A DNA stretch of 38,199 nt from NCBI GenBank assembly GCA_945861785.1, contig CAMAWD010000063.1, positions 1 through 38,199 of the forward strand, given 5' to 3'. This document shows, one piece after another, positions 23,786-35,700 of this stretch. Under the pieces are notes generated by a model, which was given only the letters and a program-made list of their open reading frames with translations, was not told the DNA's origin and searched no databases. Each line of letters starts with the position of its first letter. The first letter of the stretch is position 1. The stretch comes from Rhodoferax sp. OV413. Its GTDB lineage: Bacteria; Pseudomonadota; Gammaproteobacteria; Burkholderiales; Burkholderiaceae_C. Position numbers and translations under genes: made by a program.

Positions 23786-26700
23786 ATGTACAAAAAAAAT
23801 CGCTTGAATTCCGCTTCGATTCGTCCCCCGTTCCGTCGCAGCCGCAGCACGGTCGAACGCCTGGAAGACCGCATCTTGCTGTCGGCCGAACCGCTGTTGC
23901 AGTTCAATCGCGTCGACAGCGAACAAGCACTGGTGGTGGAGAACCTGGCCTACAACGCCCAGACCAGGCTGGTCGATCCGCTGGACCTGTCAACCATTTC
24001 CAGCATTGCCAGTTTGATCGACCTGACCCGGCCGCAAACCGGTCAAAACAGCAAATTCAACTGGACTGGCTCGACCTCGTCCTTGCTCAAACTCAACTCT
24101 CAGTTGTCCGCCCTGGTGCTGGATTTGGGCGAAGGCACCAGCCAGATGAGCCTGAGCAATGACGGCAACGGCATGCTGAGGCTGTCGCGCCTCGATGGCC
24201 AGGCAGCCAAGGAGGGCGAAAACCCATACGACTTCGTTTTTGCCAAGCCCACCAGCATCTTGGGCATCCGCGGCGGAGGCGGCATCGACCGCCTGATCAT
24301 CGACAACGTCGACCTGGGCATGACCAGCCTGTCGGTCGACGTCGAGTTGATCGACATTCCCAGCACCAGCACACTGACCGGACAGAACAACGTGCTGCTG
24401 ATGGCGCGTGACAGCTTCGCCGGCGATCTGGGCCAACTTACCATCGGTGCCGACGACCTCGAACTCAGTGCGAGCATCGACGTGGCCGGCAGCATGCAGG
24501 TGGTGGGCAATGTGGTGCTGGCGGCTCAGGTTTCGGTCGAGCTCGAGCAGGATGTCACGCTCACCGGCTACTACGAGGTCAATGGCAGCACCACGGCGCG
24601 CGTGCGGATCAGCGACGGTGCGCAGATCACCGCCCAGAGCCTCGCGTTGAGCGCCACCACAGAGTCGCGCTGGGCCCTGGCGGCCAACGACGGCCTGATC
24701 GGTGGGCGCCTGGCGCTCGATCTGATCCAGACCACCGAAGCGCTGGTCGAAGGCGGCGTGGACATCAGCGTGGCGCCCATGGCCGACGACGAAGGCAACC
24801 CGGGCGTGGGCCTGCTGATCGAGGCCATCGACTGGACCGATGCCTCCGTCGTGCTCGACATGGCCGATGGCGAGATCACCGGTCTGAGCAAGGAAACCAA
24901 AGCCGGCCAGGCGCTCGAGGGCTTCGAGCTGGGCTGGACGCAGATTGATCTGGTGCGCCAGACGGTGGCGGGGCTGGGCAGCGAGGCGAGCACCTCCAAG
25001 CCCACCCGCATCAGCAGTGTCGATGGCCTGGTGCACATTTCAGCGGCCAGTTTCGACGGTGTGGGCAATGAAGACGGCGAGAACGCTGGCGTCTACGGTT
25101 CGGTGATGTCGTCCCTGGTGGGCTTGCACATCAGCAACATCGACCACGATGTGCAGGCCTTTGTCGTCAATTCCGCGCTGGAAGTGGGCGCGCTCAATGT
25201 CTACGCGCTCAACGAAACCAGCGCCTTGGCCAATGGCAAGATCGCACGCAACAAGGTGGACGGCAACACCGAGGCCTGGATCGAAGGCGCCGACCTGAGC
25301 AGCGCCGGTGCGATCGCCCTCATCGCCCAGGACTTGGCGACGTTCAGCGCCACCAGCGAAGGCTTTTCGGCCGATATCCCGAAGCTCGACACCCTCAAGG
25401 TGGGCATCGCCTCGACCACCAACACGGTCAATCGCAAGGTCTCTGCGTACCTGCTCAGCAGCACGGTCAGCGCCAGCGACATGGCGGTCCTGGCCAGCAA
25501 CGACAGCACCCTGAGCGTCTCGATCGAGTCCATGGCGGTGTTTGACAGCGAGGCTCCAGAGGGTGAGGCTGCGGCCGAAACCCCGGCTGAAGGCGGCGGC
25601 TCGGGCATGCAAATGGCCTTTGGCGGCACCTTTGCCTGGAACCAGTTCAACGGCCAGGTGCTGGCCTATGTGGAAGACAGCACACTTGAAACCACCGACG
25701 GAGATTTGGCGGTGCAGGCGGTCAACAGCGCGGCGCTCGAGGCCCAGAGCAAAGCCGGTACCGCCGTCAGCACCGGTGCTGCGGCAGGCGCTTCACTGGC
25801 TTTCAATGCGGTCGGCTGGGACATGGGCAACATTGCCGCGGCCGGTCTCAACAGCATTTTGGGCACCGACATCGGCGCCACCGCCTCGCCCCTGCTGACC
25901 CAGGCCTATGTGCGCGGCAGCGACCTCACGGTCGCTGGTGAAACGAGCGTGAGCGCCGAAAACACCATGGGCATTGAGGCCCTGATTTCCAACTCGGCCG
26001 ATGTGCTCGGCGGTGGTGCCGGAGGCGGCCTGTCGTTGGGCGCGGCCATGATCCTGGCCAGCAACCGGGTGCGCTCTGACACCCGCGCCTTTGTCGACGG
26101 CAAAAAACAGCTCGCTGGCGCCGACCAGTCAGTGCTCGATGTCGGTGGCGGCCTCACGGTGTCGGCCATTGACGATGCCGGCATCAGCGCCGAAGTATCC
26201 ATGTCGTCCAATGTGGCGGGTGGCTCAGGCACGACGGTGGCTGCGGGCGGCGTCTTCTCTCTCAACGATGTGCGCTCGCAGGTGGCAGCCGATGTCTGGA
26301 GCCTGACGCTCACCGTCGGCGGCGACGCTTCGATCACCGCCTCAGCGACGGCGCAGATTTCCGCAGTACTCAGTGGTGAGGTGGTGGCCTCGTCTGAAGA
26401 AGCGGGCGCGGCCGAGGGCGGCGATGAAGCCGCAGCAGAGCCGGCAGCCGATGCAGGGGCCGATACCGAATCAGGCGATGCCGGCGGAGGTGGTGGCACC
26501 TCGGTGGCGGCCAACGGCCTGATTGCTACCAACCGCATCCTGATCGATGCCGCCGCCTCGCTGCGCGACAGCGTTATCACCGTCAGTGGCAGCCTGGGCG
26601 TGGAGGCGGAAAACACCGCCACCATCGACGCCGAAAACACCGCCAGCACCGAAAGCTCGGGCACCGCCGCTGGCGTGGTGCTGGCTTTCAACACCATCGG

Positions 26701-29700
26701 CTGGAAGCCGCAGAACATCTTTTCTGCCGCCATCGACACCCTGATCGGCACCGACGGTCTGGGCCAGACCGACAGCGCCCAGTCCAGTGCCGAGATCACC
26801 AACACCACGCTCGACGTGGGCGAAGACCTGACGCTCACGGCCGTGACGGTGCCGCAGATCAACGCCTCGATTGAAAACACCGTCCAGTCCAGCGGCGGTG
26901 TGGCGGTGGGCCTGACGCTGGCCTCCAACCTGGTCAGTGCCGACGCACGTGTGCTGCTCACGCCCAAGACCGAAGCGGGCGTGATGGAGTTGCCTGACGA
27001 CACGGTGTTTGCGGTCGGTGGCAATGTGCTGGTCAAGGCCAGCGACACCTCGGGCATCGTCGCGCGCATCGGCGCGGCCACGGGCAGCGAGGGCAAGGCC
27101 GCGCTCGGCGCGCAGTTGGTGCGCAACGATGTGCGCAGCACCGTCAACACCCTGGTCGACAGCGCGGCCATCGAGGCCGAAGGCGATGTGACCTTGCTCG
27201 CGCGGGGCTCGGCCAGCATCACCGCCTTGCTGTCGGACCAGGAACTGCCTGAACTCAAGGAGCCTGTGGCCGACGAGGGGGCCGATCCTGCAGCGGTCGC
27301 CGAAGATGCGCCGGCCGAGCAAGAAGTCGCGGCCGAAGAAGAGCCCACATCTGAGGAGCTGATTGCCGCCGATGAAGAGGCGGCTGCTGAAGAGGCGGCT
27401 GGCGCCTCGATGGCCTTCAAAGGCCTGATTGCCACCAATCTGCTGCTCTCCGATGTGCGCGCCACGGTCCTGGACAGCGACATCAGCGCGGGCGGTGACC
27501 TGATTGCGCGCGCCCGCAACGCGGCGCACATCGAGGCCGAAAACACCGCCAAGGCCGATGCCGACGGTGCGGCCGTGGGCGTGACCCTGGCCTTCAACAC
27601 CATCGGCTGGAAGGCACAAAACGTGCTGTTCAACGCGCTCGATGCGCTGCTGGGCACCAGCATTGGCGACGAGCAACCGGCGCAGATCCTGGCCACTGTC
27701 TCGGGCTCCAATCTGTCGGCCGGAGGCGATCTGTCGGTGCTGGCGCAGGCCGCGGAGACGATCACCGCCACCATCGTCAACGAAGCCAATGCCTCGGGCG
27801 CGAGCGTAGCCGCCGGCATGGTGCTGGCAAGCAACCTGCTGAGTGCGCGCGCCCGTGCCACAGTGGCCCCGGCGTTGCAGGCCAAAGAAAAAGTGACCCT
27901 CAGCGCGGGCGGCTTCGTCACCGTCAGTGCGGTCGACGAAGCTGGCGTGGCTGCCGATGTGAGCATGGTCACCAGCAGCGGCGGCTCGGCAGCCGTCGGC
28001 GGCTTGGTGGTGCGCAACGATGTGCGCAGCGATGTGTTTGCCGAGGTCGATCAGGTGCAGGGCGAGGCCGGCTGGGACTTCACCGTGCTCGCGCTCGAGT
28101 CGGCCAGCATCGAGGCCACACTCAGTGGCGAAACCAAGTCCCTGGCGGCGGCCGAAGATCCGGCCGCTGATCCCGCAGCTGACGCGGGTGCCGATGCAGG
28201 GGCCGATGCAGGGGCCGATGCGGGTGCTGATGCAGGTGCTGATGCGGGTGGCACTGCGGCCGCAAGCAGTCCGCTGGCCGTCAACGGCCTGATTGCCACC
28301 AACCTGGTGCTCAGTTCGGCCCAGGCCCGGATCACGCACAGCGAACTCAGCGTCGATGGCAATTTGGCGGTGCAGGCCGACAACATCTCGACCGTCACGG
28401 CCGACAACAGCGCCACGCTGGAGTCCGACGGTACGGCCGTCGGGGTCACCCTGGCTTTCAATACCATCGGCTGGAAGCCGCAAAACCTGTTTGCCAACGC
28501 GATCGATGCCCTGCTGGGCACCGATGCACTGGGCCAGGAGCAGCCTGCCGTGGTCAGCGCGCTGGTGCTGGGCACCACCTTCACCGTCGGCGGCGATGTG
28601 GCGGTGCAGGCCGGTGGGCTCGACGAAGAAGAAGACGCACCGGTGGGCTCGACCATCAGTGCGACCATCAGCAACGAAAGCACGGCCAACGGTGCCAGTG
28701 CCTCGGCCAGCTTTGTGCTGGCCAGCAACAAGATCAGCACCACCAGCCAGGCCTGGGTCGGCCCGCTGACCCCCGCGCAGGCAGCCATTGAGGGCGCTTT
28801 CGCCGAGTCGCTGGCGCTTTTGGTGGGCGGCAATATGGATGTCACGGCCACCGATGCCGGCACCATTGAAGCCGAAGTGACCATGGCCGCGACCAGCGGC
28901 GGCGGCACCGCGGTCGGCGGCGTGGTGGTCATGAACGACCTGCGCGGTGTGGTGCTGGCCAGCCTTGACCGGGTTGAGTTGACCGTGGCCGGCGACGTGA
29001 CCATCGCCGCCTCCGAGGCCTCAAGCCTGAGCTCGGTGCTCTCGGGTAGCACGGAAAGCCCGCCCGAAGATCCTGACGCAGCTGCAGCCGAAGCCGACGC
29101 GGGTGCAGATGCGGGCGGCGCGACGGGTGCTGCGGGTGGCGGTACGGGCGCTGCAGCCGCCAGCCCCATGGCGATCAATGCCCTGATTGCCAACAACGTC
29201 GTGCTCGGCTCAAGCCGCGCCTTGCTCACGCGCAGCGCGGTGCAAGCCGACGGCAGCCTGACGGTGCAGGCCGACAACGTGGCCGACATCACCGCAGAAA
29301 ACACCGCCACCATGAGCTCCGGTGGCAGCGCCGTGGGCGCCACCCTGGCCTTCAACACCATGGGCTGGGAATCGCAGAACGTGCTGTTCAAGGCGGTCGA
29401 TGCCTTGGTGGGCTCGGAGATCGGTGACGAAGACCCCCTGGTCGCGCTGGCCAAGCTCGAGACGGTCGAGCTCGAACTCGGCGGCGACCTCAACGTGCTG
29501 GCCAGCATGCAGGCCACGCTCACTGCCACGACCAGCAACGAGGCCAGCAGTGAAGGTGCGGGCGCGGCCGCCAGCATCGTGCTGACCTCCAACATGGTCA
29601 GCACCGACGCGCAGGCCTTCATCCTGCAGCCTGAAGACAGCGAGGACTACGCCTTGAACGTCGCCGGTGCGGTGACAGTGCAGGCCGACGACGCACCTTC

Positions 29701-32700
29701 GATCGTGGCCGACACCGTGGTCACCGCCACCTCCAGCGGCGAGGGCGGCGAGGAAGAGGGCGATGGCGACTACCTGCAGGTCGATTACCGCAGCGGCGAC
29801 GGCGAGGTCGAGCTGGCCTTTGGCGACCAGGTGATGGTGGAAGACGGTCACGAGGCCGGCGGCAATAGCGGCCGCATTTACCGCTACATGGGCGAGGGCG
29901 AGGCGCTCGACCTGATGGAGGAGAACTACGATCACAGCGGCCTGTGGTACGAACTGCTGCCGCCCAAGGGCTTTGTCGGCGATGTGCTGGCCTTCCTCGA
30001 GTCGCCCATGCCCTCGATCGAGCGCGAGATCGTGCTGACCACCATTCCCATGGGCGGGGTGCAAAGCGATGTCGGCTTCAAGGTCGGCGCCGGTTGGGGC
30101 GATCTGAGCGTTCGCGACTTCCTCAGCGGCGTCAACGGCGACAACAAGGGCGGCTTCGCCGGTACCGAGCAGGGAGTGAAGCTCGAGACTGGCTCGCTCC
30201 TGGGCCGTGCCGGACCCGAGCTCAGCTTGGAGTTGATCTTCCCCAATCCGGAGCTGCCCTACTACAGCTACGAGAAGGTGCTGGGCACGCTCAATCACGG
30301 CGGCGAGGCCCACGACTGGGGCGTGCGCGCAGCGGTCGGCTGGCCCGACGCCAAGCTGTTTGACCTGATCAACCTGCCCGCGCTGATCGACGGCCGCTTT
30401 GAGCCGCTGCTGCCCGAGTTCACCGCCTCGGTCTTCTTTGGCGACCTCGAGATCGACTCGCTGACCTTCTTGCCGGCGCAGTTCGTGGTGCAGTTGCCCA
30501 CCGTGCGCGTGACGGTGCTGGGCAAACCGGTGGAGCTGACCTACAGCAGCAAGATCTTCATCGACACGCCCGACTATTTGCAGGAATTCGTCGACCCCGA
30601 ACTCGAGCCGCTGGTGGTCGAAATCCCGATGATGGACCTCGATGCGCTGATGAAGGTGCAGGGCCTGGAGGACCGGGCCGACGATTACTGGGACGACGCC
30701 CTGGTCATCGATGTCAGCAACCCCGAGCTGCCTTACTTTGAAGAAGAGTTCATCTTCACCACGGTGGAGATGGGCGGGCAGGAATGGGATGTGGGCCTGA
30801 AGGTCGGCGCCGGCTGGCAAGACACGACGCTGCTGGACCTGCTCACCGGCGAGGCCAAGCCGGCGGGCATCAGCGCGCTGGAAACGGGCATCAAGATCCA
30901 GGCCGGTGCCACCGAAATTCTGGGCTACAACGTGCAAGGCCCCGAGCTCAATTTGGAGCTGATTCTGCCCAACCCAGAGCTGCCGTACTACGAATACCGC
31001 TACGCCCTGGGCGAGGTGCCCTTGATCCCGCCGGTGGCCGAGGAACCCGCCGCAGGCGAAGAAGCGCCTACCGAAGTGGCCGAGCCGGTGATGATCGACT
31101 GGGGTCTGGAACTGGCCGTTGGTTGGCAAGACACCTTGCTGCTGGATCTGATCGACATGGAGGCCTGGCTGGAGGGCGAATTCGATCCGAAGCTGCCCGA
31201 GCTCGATTTGCGTCTCTATATCGATCTGCCCGAGGACGCCGAGGCCGGCACGATCGCGGCCTTCTTGCCCGAATACTTTGATGTGGCCCTGCCGTCCTTC
31301 AAGCTCAGCTTGCTGGGCACCGAGATGGCGCTCGGTTTTGGCACGTCCTTCACCTTCAAGACGCCCGATGCCTACGCGGCCTACGTTGACGCGAGTCTGC
31401 CTAGGGGCCAAGCCAGCCTGCCTGGGTTGGATCTGGATATCGCGCTGGGCGCATTGTTCAACGGCACCGAGGTCAGCCTCGATGAGATGAAATTCGTGCC
31501 CAGTCCTGAGCAGCTCAAGCAGCTGGTCGATGCCACCCAACCCGATGCGATCAACGCCGCCTTACTCGAAGCCATCCAGATCATTCCGGGCAATTACGCA
31601 TTCACCCAGCCCAAGATCCAGGGCCTGGTCTTTGGCATGCCGGTCGAGTTTGACGTGCCGATCGACAACTTCTCCGGCGAGTGGCTGGGTTTTACGCTCA
31701 CCGAATTCAGCCTGGAAGACGTGCTGCCCGAAAGCCTCTACACACTGATCGAGCCTTTCGTCAATACCAAGTCCGCTACCGTCGAATTCGCGTTGCCCAC
31801 GATGGACCTGGGCGTGGTCGGCCCGGCCATTGGCGACCTGCCGTATCTTGAAGCGTCGGAGTCGATCGATCTGGGCAGCGAGGACGAGCCGCTGGAGTTT
31901 GGCATCAAGGTCGGCGCCGGCTGGAAGGACGCCACGCTGGCCGGCATGCTGCTGTCCGACCCCGTGCCTGGCGGCATCGTGCCGCTGGACATGGGTGTGC
32001 GTTTTCAGTCGCCCGGCATCGCCATCACGGTGCCCATGCTCGACGTAGGGTCGTTGACCTTGCAGGGCCCGGCGCTGGACATCGAGCTCATGCTGCCCGA
32101 AGTCGATCTGCCGTATCTGGAGTACCAGCAAGCCCTGGGCAAGCTCAATGTACAGGCGCAGCAGACGGGCCAGACCCTGCCGGTTTCCGAGGTCGATTGG
32201 GGGTTGGAACTGGCCCTGGGCTGGAAGGACATGCAGTTGACCGATTTGGTCGACATGGAGGCCTGGCTCGAGGGTGACTTCTCGGTAGCCGTGCCCGAGC
32301 TCGACTTGCGCCTGTATGTGGACTTGCCCGAACGCGACGACCTGCCCGAGATCAAGGCCTTTTTGCCCCAATATTTCGACATCGCTTTGCCCAGATTCAA
32401 GGCGACGATCCTGGGCAAGGAGTTGGCCATTGGTTTTGGCACCACGCTTCGCTACGAAACGCCCAAGGAGTATGCCGACTACATCGACGAGGCGCTCGCG
32501 CCGGTCCAGGCCAGGTTGACGGGCATAGACCTCGATGCGGCCATCGATCTGCTGGAGGCCGGCGAGGAGCTCGACGCGCAGGCGATCCGGGATCTGCGCT
32601 ACACACCGGACGATGAGGCGGTCGAGATCGACCTGACCGATCTGGAATCGGTCAACGACGCCTTTGAGACCTTGATCCAGGTCATCCCTGAGCGCTTCAC

Positions 32701-35700
32701 GATTGCCGACCCGACCTACAGCGGCATTGTTTTCGGCGTCGAGATCGAATCAAAGATCAGGCTGATTGATTTGGCGCCCGAGTTGGTCGAATTCAGCCTG
32801 TCAGAGATCCTGTCTGAGAGCGTGTATCAGCTGATAGAGCCCTTCATTCGTCCTATGGGTGCTGACGAAGCCCCGGTGCTGATCACTTTGCCGGAGCTCG
32901 AGCTGCCCGACATCGGCCCAAGCGTGCCCTTTGTCGAGCAGTTCGTCGACCTGCTCAAGACCATGCCCAGCCAGGTGCGGCTGTTCAACCCCACGGTCTC
33001 GGCCGCCTTGCTGGGCATTTCGATCGAGCAGACCCTGCCGCTGACCGAGGTGGTGCAACTGGTGGCCGACGAACTGGGCATCGAGCTCTTTAGCTTCGAG
33101 GTCAACGAGGACGACCCGAGCGAGAGCTACATCGAGTTCAGCATCCTCGAGGTGATGGACCAATTGCCCGAGACGCTGCAGGACCTTCTGGGCTACCTCA
33201 TCGACGACCAAGAGCCTGAGGAGGGCGAGGACCCCCCAGAGCCCAAGAAGCCTATGGAGTTGCGGGCCGTCGAGCTCGACCTGGGCGACTTCACACCGGC
33301 GGGCATGCAGCAGTACGTGCCCTACGTCAAGCTGGGCACGGCCCTGCTCAACAAGTTGGGTCTGAAACTTCCCTTTATCAACCTCGATCCGCAAAGCAGC
33401 GATCCGGTGGCCGAGGCCGAAACAGGCGAGGCCGCAGGGGACGAGACGCCGCCTGAGACCGAGGTCGAGGCTGGGACCGGCCTGACCTGGACCACGGCCG
33501 AGGCTGCGCTGGAGGCGGCCGAAGCGGTCAACGAGGTGCAGACCTTGTCGCTGGCGATTGACGCCAGCCTGGGTCAGGGCAGCGAACGCACTTTCAAGCT
33601 CGCTTTAGGCAAGAGCAAAGTCACCGATGCGATTGAAGTGCTGCCCCTGGGCGGCACGGCAGCGGCCGAGCAGCAGCAGGTCACGGTGCTGCAGTCCGAT
33701 GTGAACAAGCGCTTTGCGCTCAAGATCGGTACCTGGACCTCGTCAGAAATCATCTACTCGGGCAACCCCGAATTCGACGCCAAAAAGATCGCAGACGAGC
33801 TGGCCAAGCACACAGACATCGCCAGCGCCAAGGTGCGCTACGGCACCGACGCGCAAAGCCGGCGCACCTTCACCATCGACTATGTCACCGAGGACAAGGC
33901 TTCGCCCAATTTGGCGAAGTTGCAGGTGGTTCTGCCCAGCACGGCCGGCAAGCTGGCCTTTGCAACAAGCACGCTGCGCGACGGCAGCGCCGCGAGCAGC
34001 GCGGCAAGCCAGGTTGCGCTGATCCAGGCCGCGCTCGACAAGACCTTTGGCAAGGACCTGATCACCGTCAGCGCGGGCGCCCAGGGCCGCTACCTGCTCA
34101 CCATGGCGGGCCGTTATGCCCACACCAACCTCGATCAGCTGCAAGTGAGCGAGGCAAGCACTGGCGTCAAGGCCAGCACCGCCACCCAGACCGAGGGCAA
34201 GGCGGGGACTGGTCCGAGCTACCTTATCGATTTGCAGGCCCCGGCGGATCAGACGCTGTTCGATCTGCGGCTGACGGTCGCTGGCGTCGAGTACACGCTC
34301 GAAGACGTGGCCGTTGGTGTGACGGCCAGCCAGCTGGCGGCCAAGCTCGCCGCGGCGACAGACGAGGCGGGCAAGACCCTGCTTGAAAACGGCACCCAGA
34401 AACCCACGGTCAAGCTCGGCAGCGAGTCGGGCCAGTGGGTGGTGGCCTTTGCCGCCGGCACCTCCGAGGTCGAGATCCAGACCACATTGAAGGAGGCGTC
34501 GGTCGACGAGGGGGACACGGGCACAGGAACCGACACAGGAACCGATACCGGCACAGACACCGGCACAGACACCCCCGCCGAGCTCGAGTGGGTCGATGCG
34601 ACGCAGATGGTCGCCCGCGTTGAGGGCGTCTCCGAGCTGCAGGTGCTCGATTTGAATGTGGCCCCCGAGGCGCTCGGACCCGACTCTGTCTTCAGCCTGT
34701 CGCTGGGCAAGACCAAGATCACCGACCCGATCGCGCTGCTCAGCCTGGGCGAGGCGAGCGATGAGCAGCAGGTGCTCAAGATCATCAACACCCAAGCCAA
34801 TGCCAACAAGCGCTTTGTGCTCAAGCTGGGCGACAAGACCTCGGCGCCGCTGACCTTTGCCAACAGCCCCCTCAAAGACGCCGAAGCCATACGGGTGGCG
34901 GTGGCGGGGCTGCTCGGGGTCGCGGCGCCCAAGACCGGCGGGCCCATCTCGGTGACCTGGGACACCTCCAGCAACGTCAGCACCTTCACCATCAGTTTCA
35001 GCGGTGCGCTGGCGGCGCTCGACATTGCCCAGATCACGGCCGAGCGGGTGCCGGTGGCCAGTGCCAGTCTGGCACCCAACACCCTGCTCTTTAACGCCCA
35101 GACGCTGGCGCAGGGCAACCCGGGTTATACCCGCGAGGAACAGGCCGCGCTGATCCAGATCGCGCTCGACACGACTTTTGGCGAGAGCCAGATCACGGTG
35201 TCGGTGGCCGAAGATGGCAGCTACCTGCTGGCCATGAACGGGCGCTACGCCAATGCCAATGTCGAGCAGATGCGCGTCATCACCGATGCGGTCGCCGCTG
35301 CGTTTGCTCAAGGCAAGGTCAGCACGCTGCGCGAGGGCAGCAGCGTGGCCACCAACCAGGGCTACAGCGTCACCTTCAAGAAGCAGTTTGGCGAGCAGCG
35401 CTTTCAGCTCTATGTGAGCGGCAAAAAGGACTTGCCGGACACGCCGGTGCATTTCAACTGGGCCGAGAACCCGGCCAAAACCATTCGCGACCTCCAGGCC
35501 GAGTATGTGCGGGTGCTCAACTCGCCGCAGGCGAATATTCAGGCGGTCCTCGGCGTGGGCAAGGTCGTCACTGCCGACGACATCCAGGTCACGCGCGACA
35601 CCAGCTACAAGGGCACAGGCAACCGCTACCTGGTCGAGCTGGTGGGCCAACTGGCGGGCAAAAGTGTGCCGACGCTGCGCATTAGCTCGGAGAAGCTGTC

